Source of the DNA: Xanthomarina spongicola
Lineage (GTDB): Bacteria; Bacteroidota; Bacteroidia; Flavobacteriales; Flavobacteriaceae
Length of the DNA stretch: 64,000 nt
Assembly (NCBI RefSeq): GCF_003148645.1
Contig: NZ_QGGP01000009.1
Location: 1-64,000, forward strand
Reading direction: 5' to 3'
In this document: in pieces, positions 25,971-34,762 of the stretch
Numbering within the stretch: position 1 is the first letter of the stretch
How the letters are laid out: every line of letters begins with the position of its first letter
The notes under the pieces: generated by a model
Seen by the model: the letters and a program-made list of their open reading frames with translations, nothing else
Database searches by the model: none
What the model was told of the DNA's origin: nothing
Program-made: the position numbers and the translations under genes

Positions 25971-26867
25971 ATGAAATGGTCTCACGCCTTAAAAGATTAT
26001 AAACTATTTTTAAAAATAGAAAGAGGGTTATCTAAAAACTCTATAACTAGTTATGGATTAGATGTTGAGAGACTTATTACTTTCTTAGAAATAAACAACA
26101 TACAAGAGTCTCCATTATCAATATCTAAAGAAACAATTCAAGAATTTATTTACGACATAGCAAAAGTTGTTAATGCAAGAACACAATCTAGAATGATTTC
26201 TGGTTTACGTAGCTTTTTTAATTACCTCATTTTTGAAGATTACAGAACAGATAATCCTTTAGAATTAATTGAATCTCCTAAAATTGGAAGAAAACTTCCA
26301 GACACACTTTCTCTGGACGACATTAACCGATTAATTGATGCCATTGATTTAAGTAAACCTGAAGGCGAACGCAATCGAGCCATATTGGAAACCCTTTATA
26401 GTTGTGGGTTACGTGTAAGTGAGTTAACCAACTTGAAAATTTCAGATTTATTTTTTGATGAAGGTTTTATAAAAGTAACTGGCAAAGGAGACAAACAACG
26501 TTTTGTTCCAATTGTCAGCTCTGCCCAAAAATATATTAACTGTTATAAAAACGAAGTCCGTAATCATCTATCTATACAAAAAGGGCATGAAGACACTTTA
26601 TTTTTAAATAGAAGAGGAAAACAACTTACCAGAGCCATGATTTTTACAATCATTAAACAACTGGCTGTAAAGATTGATTTAAACAAGACCATTTCACCTC
26701 ATACCTTTAGGCATTCGTTTGCAACACATTTATTGGAAAATGGAGCCGATTTAAGAACCATACAGCTCATGTTAGGACACGAGAGTATAACAACTACAGA
26801 AATATATATGCATGTAGATAAAAGCCATTTAAAGAATGTGCTTAAAACATTTCATCCTAGAAAATAA
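25971..26867 (+). CDS. xerD: Site-specific tyrosine recombinase XerD
   Basis: 298 residues, the exact size of chromosomal XerC/XerD. An N-terminal SAM-like DNA-binding domain (1-100) is followed by the catalytic domain with all residues present: R148 (YSCGLRVSEL), K172 (GKGDKQRF), H244 and R247 (HTFRHSFATHL), H270 (LGHESITTT) and nucleophile Y279 (EIYMHV). It resolves chromosome dimers at dif with a partner Xer protein. Length, lack of any attachment site and the housekeeping context (aroQ, rny) argue against a mobile-element integrase. Confidence 0.94.
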   Translation: MKWSHALKDYKLFLKIERGLSKNSITSYGLDVERLITFLEINNIQESPLSISKETIQEFIYDIAKVVNARTQSRMISGLRSFFNYLIFEDYRTDNPLELIESPKIGRKLPDTLSLDDINRLIDAIDLSKPEGERNRAILETLYSCGLRVSELTNLKISDLFFDEGFIKVTGKGDKQRFVPIVSSAQKYINCYKNEVRNHLSIQKGHEDTLFLNRRGKQLTRAMIFTIIKQLAVKIDLNKTISPHTFRHSFATHLLENGADLRTIQLMLGHESITTTEIYMHVDKSHLKNVLKTFHPRK

Positions 26868-26869
26868 AA

Positions 26870-26891
26870 AAGCCCACTAATTAGTGGGCTT
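26870..26891. terminator. Shared terminator of xerD and rny
   Basis: A 20-base palindrome (26871-26890) made of AGCCCACTAA and its complement, with A before and T after. Lies between the convergent stops. Confidence 0.8.
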
Positions 26892-26913
26892 ATTCTTATC
26901 TATGTTTTAATGC

Positions 26914-28488
26914 CTATTTTGCTATGTTAACTGCTCTAGTTTCTCTAATTACAGTTACTTTAACTTGTCCAGGATACGTCATGTCTGTTTGAATCTTTTG
27001 AGAAATATTAAACGATAAATCTGCAGCATTTTGATCTGATACTTTTTCGCTTTCAACAATGACTCTTAATTCTCTTCCTGCTTGAATGGCATATGCTTTT
27101 TTAACTCCTCCAAAACCAAAAGCTATATCTTCTAAATCTTTTAAACGTTGTATATAACTATCTAATACTTGGCGTCTAGCTCCAGGACGTGCACCAGAAA
27201 TGGCATCACATACTTGAACAATAGGAGATAAAAGAGACGTCATTTCTATTTCATCATGATGCGCTCCAATTGCATTACATACTTCATCTTTTTCACCATA
27301 TTTTTCAGCCCATTGCATCCCTAAAATAGCGTGTGGAGTTTCCATATCTGCTTCTGCATCTGGCACTTTACCAATATCATGTAATAATCCAGCACGTTTT
27401 GCTAATTTTGGGTTTAAGCCTAATTCGGCAGCCATGACACCACAAAGTTTAGCAACTTCTCTTGAGTGCTGTAATAAATTTTGACCGTAAGACGAACGAT
27501 ATTTCATTCTACCAACCACCTTAATAAGTTCTGGATGAAGATTATGAATACCTAAATCGATAATGGTACGTTTACCAACTTCAATTATTTCCTGCTCAAT
27601 TTGTTTGGTAGTCTTTTTAACAACTTCTTCAATTCTAGCAGGATGTATTCTACCATCTGTTACTAATTTATGTAAAGAAAGTCTAGCTATTTCACGTCTA
27701 ACAGAATCGAAACAAGATAATATAATAGCTTCTGGCGTATCATCAACTATAATTTCTACTCCAGTTGCAGCTTCAATTGCTCGAATATTTCTTCCTTCTC
27801 TACCAATAATACGTCCTTTAACATCGTCAGATTCAATATTAAAAACAGATACGCAATTATCTACAGCTTCTTCTGTTCCTATACGTTGAATGGTATTTAT
27901 AATTACTTTTCTAGCTTCTTGTTGTGCAGTAAGTTTTGCTTCTTCTAAAGTGTTTTGAACATAAGCCATAGCATCATTTTTAGCTTCACCTTTTAAAGAT
28001 TCTACTAATTGCGATTTAGCTTCTTCGGCAGACAAACTAGAAATTACTTCTAGCTGTTCTATTTGGCTTTTATGAAGCCTGTCTATTTCTACTTGTTTTT
28101 TAGAGAGAATATCGGCTCGATGGTTATAGTCTTTTATTTTATCTTCTAAACTTTGATTAAGTTTTGCGTTTTTAGATAATTCACTTGAAACCTGAGACTC
28201 TTTATCTCTAGTACGTTTTTCGGCTTCAGCCATTTTCTTATCTCTAGACATGATAACTTTTTCATGTTCAGATTTTAATTCAATAAACTTTTCTTTTGCT
28301 TGAAGTATTTTATCTTTTTTAATGCTTTCTCCTTCACTGTTTGCTTCTTTAAGGATAGCTGCAGCAGATTTTTTAGCACTTTTTATAAGTTTGGAAGCAT
28401 TGTTTCTTTCTAATGCTTTTGCTATGATGAATCCTATAATGATTCCTAGCAATACGCCTCCAATAGTTAATATAATTGAGTTGTCCAT
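26914..28488 (-). CDS. rny: Ribonuclease Y
   Basis: 524 residues. The N-terminal membrane anchor (about 1-22, [19 protein letters not shown]) is followed by a long coiled coil (about 30-190), a KH RNA-binding domain around residue 220-270 ([19 protein letters not shown]) and an HD phosphodiesterase domain (about 335-430, with [11 protein letters not shown] near 369). RNase Y starts mRNA decay at the membrane. It is downstream of zapA on the same strand, with the 6S RNA candidate in the 233-base gap. Confidence 0.97.
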   Translation of the reverse strand: MDNSIILTIGGVLLGIIIGFIIAKALERNNASKLIKSAKKSAAAILKEANSEGESIKKDKILQAKEKFIELKSEHEKVIMSRDKKMAEAEKRTRDKESQVSSELSKNAKLNQSLEDKIKDYNHRADILSKKQVEIDRLHKSQIEQLEVISSLSAEEAKSQLVESLKGEAKNDAMAYVQNTLEEAKLTAQQEARKVIINTIQRIGTEEAVDNCVSVFNIESDDVKGRIIGREGRNIRAIEAATGVEIIVDDTPEAIILSCFDSVRREIARLSLHKLVTDGRIHPARIEEVVKKTTKQIEQEIIEVGKRTIIDLGIHNLHPELIKVVGRMKYRSSYGQNLLQHSREVAKLCGVMAAELGLNPKLAKRAGLLHDIGKVPDAEADMETPHAILGMQWAEKYGEKDEVCNAIGAHHDEIEMTSLLSPIVQVCDAISGARPGARRQVLDSYIQRLKDLEDIAFGFGGVKKAYAIQAGRELRVIVESEKVSDQNAADLSFNISQKIQTDMTYPGQVKVTVIRETRAVNIAK

Positions 28489-28508
28489 TTTAGTTGATTT
28501 ATATATAT

Positions 28509-28695
28509 AAAAAAAGCCTACACTAGTTGTTGTTTTGATCTAAACTCCTTAAAACAAGTTTAGGGCTAACAAACTGATCAAGTATCTGCTCGAGATACTG
28601 AAATTAATCAGCACTAGCAGCTCGCTTTTACAGTCTAAACTCACCCTTTTTAAAGAAGTAATGTTGAGTTTTCCAAAAAATTAACTAATGTAGGC
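28509..28695 (-). ncRNA. ssrS: Probable 6S RNA
   Basis: Non-coding stretch between zapA and rny whose ends pair: on the minus strand the 5' GCCTACATTAGTT (28695-28683) matches the 3' AACTAGTGTAGGC (28528-28516) over 13 bp with one G-U. The 3' end runs into seven T. The total is about 180 nt, as for 6S RNA. Inside are a hairpin TCTAAACT/AGTTTAG (about 28540-28563) and an apical hairpin AGTATCT/AGATACT (about 28583-28601) within a longer CTGAT/AATCAG stem, with unpaired flanks in the middle. 6S RNA binds the housekeeping RNA polymerase holoenzyme as a mimic of open promoter DNA. The position after zapA is the same as in proteobacteria. Identification is by structure, size and synteny, not by a covariance search. 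Confidence 0.78.
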
Positions 28696-28721
28696 AGTAA
28701 CCTTATTTATTTTAAAGAACG

Positions 28722-29015
28722 TTAAGAGTTTAAATGTACTTGTAACAAGTTGTTTAAAGCCGTTAGCTTTTCTTCAACATGTTCACTTACATTTTCTTTA
28801 TCTATAGTTTTTTGTTCTACTTGAGATGCAAATTGTAAAGCACACATGGCTAATACATCTTGTTTATCTCTCACAGAATAACTTTGCTCAAATTGATTAA
28901 TCATGGTTTCAATGTTCTTAGCTGCTTTTCGTAACCCTTCTTCCTGACTAGGCTGAATAGTTAAAGGGTAAACTCTATTGGCTATTGAAAGCTTTATTTT
29001 AAGCTTATCTGACAT
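28722..29015 (-). CDS. zapA: Cell division protein ZapA
   Basis: 97 residues. ZapA crosslinks FtsZ filaments. It shows LKIKLSIANRVYPLTIQPSQEEGLRKAAKNI (N-terminal strand-loop-helix; read in parts), followed by a second helix with VRDKQDVLAMCALQFASQ and a C-terminal coiled coil. It lies 15 bases after the coiled-coil gene at 29031-29321 and before the 6S RNA candidate, all on the minus strand. Confidence 0.93.
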   Translation of the reverse strand: MSDKLKIKLSIANRVYPLTIQPSQEEGLRKAAKNIETMINQFEQSYSVRDKQDVLAMCALQFASQVEQKTIDKENVSEHVEEKLTALNNLLQVHLNS

Positions 29016-29030
29016 TGATTCTATGTTACA

Positions 29031-29321
29031 TTATTCGGATAATTGAGCAATACAATGATCAATTTCTCTAACTAATGTGTTTATTTTAAGCTTTGTTTCT
29101 CTTTTGTTTTCGTCACTACCAAGCATTGTATTTGCAATCTTGAGTGCTTCGTATTTTTCTTCCCAAGTAACAATAGTTTCTTGTTGGGCTAGAAATTCTT
29201 GTCGAGATTTGTTTAGCTCTTGTTTTAATTTTGAATTAGTCTGGTTGACTTCTTCCATCTTAAGTAAAACACGATTAATTTTATCTTCTAGAGCATTAAC
29301 AATTTCTTCAATCTTACTCAT
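29031..29321 (-). CDS. Small coiled-coil protein paired with ZapA
   Basis: 96 residues, almost wholly helical with heptad pattern (EEIVNALEDKINRVLLKMEEVNQTN...LKQELNKSRQEFLAQQE...WEEKYEALKIANTML). It has no signal or membrane segment. It is the first gene of the unit leading to zapA. Its length, coiled coil and position suggest a ZapA-associated division factor analogous to ZapB, but this is inference from context. Confidence 0.75.
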   Translation of the reverse strand: MSKIEEIVNALEDKINRVLLKMEEVNQTNSKLKQELNKSRQEFLAQQETIVTWEEKYEALKIANTMLGSDENKRETKLKINTLVREIDHCIAQLSE

Positions 29322-29495
29322 CTACAATATTCAATACTTATTAGACAAAGTTAAGATACCTAACTTTAAATTACAATTGTTTTTACATAAAATTTACAAA
29401 TGGCTGTAATACCTTGATATTATTAACAAATATGTATGCAATATATCTTTTGTAGATTTCGTTCAAATTAATATTTTAGCAATAATTACTATTGT

Positions 29496-31184
29496 ATGAA
29501 AATTAGCTTACCTCTTTTTTTGCTTTTTAGTGTTTTTATTAATGCACAAGATTATTATCCAAAAGATTATTTTGGAAATCCCTTAGATGTTACTTTAGTT
29601 TTATCTGGTTCTTTTGCAGAATTACGGTCAAATCATTTTCATTCTGGTTTAGATATTAAAACACAACAACGTGAAGGTTTAAAAGTTTATGCATCGGCAA
29701 GTGGCTATGTTAGTAGGATTAAAATTTCTCATTATGGTTATGGTAAAGCGTTATATATAACGCATCCTAACGGTTACACAACTGTTTATGCACATTTACA
29801 GAAATTTTCGCCAGAAATAGAAGCTTATATTAAAAAAGCTCAGTATGAAAAAGAGTCTTTTGAAATCGAGTTGTTTCCTAATACAGAAGATTTAATTCTT
29901 GAGAAAGGCGAACAAATAGCTTATAGTGGAAATACAGGTGGATCAGGTGGTCCACATCTACATTTTGAGATAAGAGATAATGACGAAAGACCAATAAATC
30001 CATTACTCTTTGGAATGGATGTTAAAGATACTACCATTCCTGTTATTAAGGATATTTATGCATATCCAATAGGTGAAAATTCGCATATAAATAAATCTAA
30101 CGAAAAACAAAAACTACGTTTAATTCCCTTGCCTAATGGAGATTACACTGTTGAAAATATTGAAGCCTATGGAAAAATAGGGTTTGCTATTGAATCCACA
30201 GATAGACAGGATCTAGCTTATAATAACAATGGTGTTTATAAAATAGAGACCTTTTTTAATGGAAATAAAAAAATTGAAATAGATTTTAAACGTTTTTCTT
30301 TCGATGAGACCAGACACCTTAATCAATATATTGATTATGAGCACTATAAATCTAAAAAGAAAAGACTTCAAAAATTATTTATAGATAAAAACAATCCACT
30401 AAGCTTATATCAACTACCTGATAGCGACGGCTATATTACTGTTGAGGACAGCACATCATCAGTTTATAAAATTGCTGTAAAAGATTTTAAAAATAACACA
30501 TCTTGGCTAACTATAAATATTGAAGGTAAAAAAGAACAAGACATTAAAAAGAAAAACACATTTGTTTCGCCTTATTATATTTATGCAGATAAAACAAACG
30601 AATTACTTCATAATAACATCTCGGTAGAATTTTATCCAGATACTTTTTATGAAGATTTTTATATAGATTTCTCTGTAAGTAACGATACGCTAACACTTCA
30701 TAAAGATATTATACCAGTTAAAAAGCATTTTAAAATAACCTATGATATTAGCAATTTTAATGCACCAGATGCAGATAAACTTTATATTGCAAGACTTGTT
30801 GGTTATAAAAAGTATCCTTGGTATTCTAGCACGACCAAAGAAAAAAATCTTATTTATACTATTACTGACGATTTAGGCACTTATGCATTAGTATCAGATA
30901 CCATAAAGCCAATAATAAAACCTATAAATTTTTCAGATGGTCAATGGTTAAGCAAATATCGCTATCTAAAGATAAAAATTGAAGATGAAGAATCTGGAAT
31001 TTCAAATTATAGAGCAACAGTAAATGGCAAATGGATTTTAATGGAGTACGATTATAAAACAAAAACCTTAACTCACGATTTTAACGATGCAACTATTACG
31101 GAAACAAAAAATAATTTAAAGCTAATTGTTACTGATAATGTTGGAAATAATTCTACATTTGAAACTACATTTTACAGAAAATAA
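29496..31184 (+). CDS. M23 family (LytM-type) peptidoglycan metallopeptidase
   Basis: 562 residues with a signal peptide (1-18, ending FINAQ). The LytM domain is near the N-terminus (about 35-170), with zinc-site residues H49-x3-D53 (NHFHSGLDIKT) and H154-x-H156 (GGPHLHFEIRD). A long C-terminal part of beta-rich character (about 175-562) shows no motif I can name, apart from an Ig-like 'SGISNYRATVNGKW' segment near the end. All metal ligands are present, so it is likely an active endopeptidase. The TonB receptor starts 13 bases downstream. Confidence 0.9.
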   Translation: MKISLPLFLLFSVFINAQDYYPKDYFGNPLDVTLVLSGSFAELRSNHFHSGLDIKTQQREGLKVYASASGYVSRIKISHYGYGKALYITHPNGYTTVYAHLQKFSPEIEAYIKKAQYEKESFEIELFPNTEDLILEKGEQIAYSGNTGGSGGPHLHFEIRDNDERPINPLLFGMDVKDTTIPVIKDIYAYPIGENSHINKSNEKQKLRLIPLPNGDYTVENIEAYGKIGFAIESTDRQDLAYNNNGVYKIETFFNGNKKIEIDFKRFSFDETRHLNQYIDYEHYKSKKKRLQKLFIDKNNPLSLYQLPDSDGYITVEDSTSSVYKIAVKDFKNNTSWLTINIEGKKEQDIKKKNTFVSPYYIYADKTNELLHNNISVEFYPDTFYEDFYIDFSVSNDTLTLHKDIIPVKKHFKITYDISNFNAPDADKLYIARLVGYKKYPWYSSTTKEKNLIYTITDDLGTYALVSDTIKPIIKPINFSDGQWLSKYRYLKIKIEDEESGISNYRATVNGKWILMEYDYKTKTLTHDFNDATITETKNNLKLIVTDNVGNNSTFETTFYRK

Positions 31185-31197
31185 AAAAACAACTCTT

Positions 31198-33657
31198 TTG
31201 AATAATAAATATTATCTAATTAGTTTTTTCCTTTTTTTGATATCCTTTTCAGGATTTTCTCAATCTGGTACACTTAAAGGTGTTATTCTAGATGATGGTA
31301 AAAACCCTATTCCAAATGTTAACATTAAAGCTGGAGACAGAGGAACTGTAACCAATGATAACGGTTTTTTTATATTAAAAATTCCTGCAGATCAAGATGT
31401 TACTGTTGAATTTTCTCATCTTTCGTATAAAAGCATTGTAGCTACATTTAATTTAAAAAATGGAGAAGACATAGAATTTCATCCAGTCATGAAAGAATCT
31501 GTAGAACAAATTTCAACTGTTGTTATTTCTAGTAAAAAAAGAAAAGATGTTGAAGGTATTGTAACGCTTCAACCAGAAACCATTAGACTTATTCCAGGCG
31601 CAAATCCAGGTGTTGAAAATTTATTAAAAACTCTTCCTGGTGTTAGTAGTAATAATGAATTAAGCACACAATACTCTGTTAGAGGAGGTAATTACGACGA
31701 AAACTTAGTATATGTTAATGGAGTAGAAATTTATAGACCGTTTTTAGTGCGCTCAGGTCAACAAGAAGGATTAAGCTTTATAAATCCTGCTATGGTTCAA
31801 AATGTTGATTTTTCTGCTGGTGGTTTTCAAGCTAAATATGGAGACAAATTAGCCTCTGTTTTAGATATTACGTATAGAAAACCATATGATTTTGGTATTA
31901 GTTTAGACTTAAGCTTACTTGGTGGAAGCCTAACTGCCGAAGCTATAAGCAAAAACACAAAGCTTTCTGGAATTGTAGGTCTTCGTTATAGAAATAATAG
32001 CTTATTTGTAAATGCGCAAGAAACAGAAACGAATTATGATCCTAAGTTTCTTGACGTTCAAACTCAAATCAATTATAACTTTTCGCATAAATTTAGTGTT
32101 AGCTTTTTAGGAAATGCCTCATTAAATAAATACAATTACGAGCCAAAAACTAGACAAACAAATTTTGGTACATTAGAAAATCCGTTAGCTTTATTAGTAT
32201 TTTATGAAGGGCAAGAAAAAGATCAATACCAAACGCTTTTTGGTGCATTAAAAGGAACATATTTACTAAACGACGATGTAACACTTAATTTAACGGCTTC
32301 AAGCTACCATACTACAGAATCTGAATATTTTGATATTCTTGCACAATACAGACTAGGCGAAGTAAATACAAATATTGGATATGAAGAATTAGGTGAAGTA
32401 GAATTCAGCGAAGGTATTGGTGGACAATTAGACCATGGTAGAAACGATTTAGATGCTCTTATTACAAGTATTGAGCATAATGGAAAATACACTCTTGATA
32501 ACCATGATTTTGAATGGTCTCTAAAATATACAAATGAAGACATAAGAGATAGATTAGTAGAATGGGAAGTGATAGATTCAGCTGGATTTTCAATAAATCC
32601 ACCAGGTTTAGATTATTTTAACGATCAACCATATTCGCCTTACGAAGGTCCTCTTGTAGCTTTTCAAAATGTAAGAGCTAAAAACGAAACAACAATTCAA
32701 AGATTACAAGCTTATTTACAATGGAGTAAACGCACAAAAATTGGCGATAACGACGTATGGTTTAATGCAGGAGCTCGTGTACAAAACTGGACTGTAAGTG
32801 GTGTTGGAATTGAAAAAACAACTCAAACTATTGTAAGTCCGAGAGCCCAATTTGCAATAAAACCAAATTGGAAAAAAGACATGCTTTTTAGAATTGGTGG
32901 TGGTATCTATTCTCAAGCGCCATTTTACAGAGAATTAAGAGATTCTTCAGGAACAGTAAGACCAGATGTAAAAGCACAAAAATCTTTTCAGGTTGTTGTT
33001 GGTCACGAATATAGTTTCAAAATGTGGGACAGGCCATTTAAACTTACAACAGAAGCTTTTTATAAATATCTAACAGATGTAAACCCTTATACAGTAGAAA
33101 ATGTTCGAATTCGTTATCGAGCAACAAATAATGCTACTGCTTATGCCTATGGTTTAGACATGAGATTAAATGGCGAATTTGTACCTGGAACAGAATCTTG
33201 GTTTAGTTTTGGGTATTTAAAAACTCAAGAAAATATTGACGATAGAGGTTATATTGCAAGACCAACAGACCAAAGGTTACAGTTTGCAGCTTTATTCCAA
33301 GATTATGTACCTAACTTGCCAAAATTAAAAATGTATTTAAATCTAGTCTATAATACAGGACTTCCTGGTGGCTCACCTAGTTATGCAGACCCTTACGATT
33401 ATCAAAATAGATTACCAGATTACAAACGTGCAGATGTTGGAATACAATACGTAATTGTAGATCAAAATGAAACACACACTGGTTGGAGAAAACCTTTTAA
33501 ATATTTATCTCTTGGCATTGAAATATTTAACGTTTTCGATGCTCAAAATTCAATTACAAATACTTGGGTAAGAGATGTATATAGTAAAAGACAGTACGCC
33601 ATTCCTAATTACTTGACACCTCGTGTTTTTAATGTTACAACTTCTATGAAGTTTTAA
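31198..33657 (+). CDS. TonB-dependent receptor with carboxypeptidase-like regulatory domain
   Basis: 819 residues from a TTG start at 31198. The frame extends further upstream into the peptidase gene, but only the TTG start places a normal signal peptide (NNKYYLISFFLFLISFSGFSQ, split at its end) at the N-terminus. Next is a CarboxypepD_reg-like domain (GTLKGVILDDGKNPIPNVNI), then a plug domain (LKTLPGVSSNNELSTQYSVRGGNYDENLVYVNG in parts) and a 22-strand barrel ending in VFNVTTSMKF. Active uptake of an unknown ligand across the outer membrane. No SusD partner gene follows, so it is not a classic SusC/D pair. Confidence 0.9.
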   Translation: MNNKYYLISFFLFLISFSGFSQSGTLKGVILDDGKNPIPNVNIKAGDRGTVTNDNGFFILKIPADQDVTVEFSHLSYKSIVATFNLKNGEDIEFHPVMKESVEQISTVVISSKKRKDVEGIVTLQPETIRLIPGANPGVENLLKTLPGVSSNNELSTQYSVRGGNYDENLVYVNGVEIYRPFLVRSGQQEGLSFINPAMVQNVDFSAGGFQAKYGDKLASVLDITYRKPYDFGISLDLSLLGGSLTAEAISKNTKLSGIVGLRYRNNSLFVNAQETETNYDPKFLDVQTQINYNFSHKFSVSFLGNASLNKYNYEPKTRQTNFGTLENPLALLVFYEGQEKDQYQTLFGALKGTYLLNDDVTLNLTASSYHTTESEYFDILAQYRLGEVNTNIGYEELGEVEFSEGIGGQLDHGRNDLDALITSIEHNGKYTLDNHDFEWSLKYTNEDIRDRLVEWEVIDSAGFSINPPGLDYFNDQPYSPYEGPLVAFQNVRAKNETTIQRLQAYLQWSKRTKIGDNDVWFNAGARVQNWTVSGVGIEKTTQTIVSPRAQFAIKPNWKKDMLFRIGGGIYSQAPFYRELRDSSGTVRPDVKAQKSFQVVVGHEYSFKMWDRPFKLTTEAFYKYLTDVNPYTVENVRIRYRATNNATAYAYGLDMRLNGEFVPGTESWFSFGYLKTQENIDDRGYIARPTDQRLQFAALFQDYVPNLPKLKMYLNLVYNTGLPGGSPSYADPYDYQNRLPDYKRADVGIQYVIVDQNETHTGWRKPFKYLSLGIEIFNVFDAQNSITNTWVRDVYSKRQYAIPNYLTPRVFNVTTSMKF

Positions 33658-33711
33658 TAATTTAACATATATTTTTTTATTTATTTCAAACTGAAATCTA
33701 CATTTGTTCTC

Positions 33712-34074
33712 ATGAAGAATTGGTTTAAAAATCTAGTTTCTATTAGTCTTATACTTATTTACAGTTTAAGCCTTAATATTCCTTTACAAGATTTTTTAAT
33801 AAATCAAGAACATAAATCTGATATTTCTATTAAAGTTTCAGATTCTAAAACTCCAGTTTTTTATTTAGTAACAGATTTAGAACCTCTTGGAGATGTTGTA
33901 AATGATTTTTTAGAAAACAATCAAACAACTGAGTCAAAAACTCATTTTCAATATTTTAAAAATGTTGAACTTTATACTCTAACCAAAGACAATCAATATC
34001 TTAACAGAAGTAAAAACATCCAACCTGGATTAGATATTGAAACACTACTCTACCCTTTTCATACTTTTTCATAA
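33712..34074 (+). CDS. Hypothetical small exported or membrane-anchored protein
   Basis: 120 residues. The first 25 (MKNWFKNLVSISLILIYSLSL) form a signal peptide or membrane anchor; the rest is a mixed, charged domain (ISIKVSDSKTPVFYLVTDLEPLG...). It is 54 bases after the TonB receptor and 114 bases before the next small gene. I recognise no family. Codon use and base composition match the neighbours. Confidence 0.6.
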   Translation: MKNWFKNLVSISLILIYSLSLNIPLQDFLINQEHKSDISIKVSDSKTPVFYLVTDLEPLGDVVNDFLENNQTTESKTHFQYFKNVELYTLTKDNQYLNRSKNIQPGLDIETLLYPFHTFS

Positions 34075-34188
34075 GAATTTATTTTTTTATTCACACTACT
34101 AATAAGCAGGAAGCTTAATAGTACTATTTAATTTATTGTTGACAGACTGTCAACTCAATCATTTTATAACAAATAAAAAAATAACCTT

Positions 34189-34686
34189 ATGGAATCTCAT
34201 AGCACAATTATTGGTATCATTATTTCACTTATCGTTTTAATACCACTAATCTTAATACAAACATCTCAAAAAAGTAAAAAGAAAAAATCGATAAAAAGTT
34301 TTATAGATGAAGCTCAAAAAAACAATTTAAAAATTAATGAACCAGATTTTTGGGGAACTTATTATGCCATTGCCTTAGATGAAACTACAAACAAACTTAT
34401 TTATACTAAAATAATAGATGAAGAGCACAACATTACCATTATCGATTTAAGTCAAGTAGATACTTGCGATATTGTTAAAACCACAAGAACCTTTAAAAAC
34501 AAAACAACATCTAAAATTGAAACAGATAAAATAGACTTGGTTGTTACTTTTAAAACCAAGATAAAAAATGTTTTAGAATTTTATAATGTAGATGTCAATT
34601 TTGAAATGAGTAATGAAATAGCTTTATTGGAAAAATGGGACGCTAAAATTAAAAATAGACTCGTTAGAAAAGCACAAGCAGCATAA
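34189..34686 (+). CDS. Hypothetical single-pass membrane protein
   Basis: 165 residues. A transmembrane helix (about residues 6-25, IIGIIISLIVLIPLILIQT) is followed by a basic stretch (KSKKKKS) that should hold the C-terminal domain in the cytoplasm. That domain has a beta-rich PH-like pattern (YYAIALDETTNKLIYTKII, then VDTCDIVKTTRTFKN). Function unknown. It ends before the terminator shared with the cysteine desulfurase gene. Confidence 0.7.
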   Translation: MESHSTIIGIIISLIVLIPLILIQTSQKSKKKKSIKSFIDEAQKNNLKINEPDFWGTYYAIALDETTNKLIYTKIIDEEHNITIIDLSQVDTCDIVKTTRTFKNKTTSKIETDKIDLVVTFKTKIKNVLEFYNVDVNFEMSNEIALLEKWDAKIKNRLVRKAQAA

Positions 34687-34712
34687 GTGTTAAATTTTAA
34701 TTGCAACAAAAA

Positions 34713-34740
34713 AACCTTCAGGACTTAGTTCTTGAAGGTT
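34713..34740. terminator. Shared terminator of the 165-residue protein gene and cysteine desulfurase gene
   Basis: Stem AACCTTCA (34713-34720) with TGAAGGTT (34733-34740), extended inside by an imperfect GGAC/GTTC pair, with A and T flanks on both sides. Confidence 0.8.
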
Positions 34741-34762
34741 TTTTATTTCTATTTATTAAGCT

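Noticed and set aside
25971-26867. Tyrosine recombinase as mark of an integrated mobile element
   Set aside because: Length and motifs are those of chromosomal XerD; no tRNA target, direct repeats, excisionase or cargo genes are nearby.
31126-31197. TonB receptor start inside the M23 gene
   Set aside because: The extra residues come before the signal peptide and overlap the peptidase gene in another frame.
29496-33657. SusC/SusD nutrient-uptake locus around the TonB receptor
   Set aside because: No SusD-like lipoprotein gene or glycoside hydrolase follows; the neighbours are small unknown proteins and an M23 peptidase.
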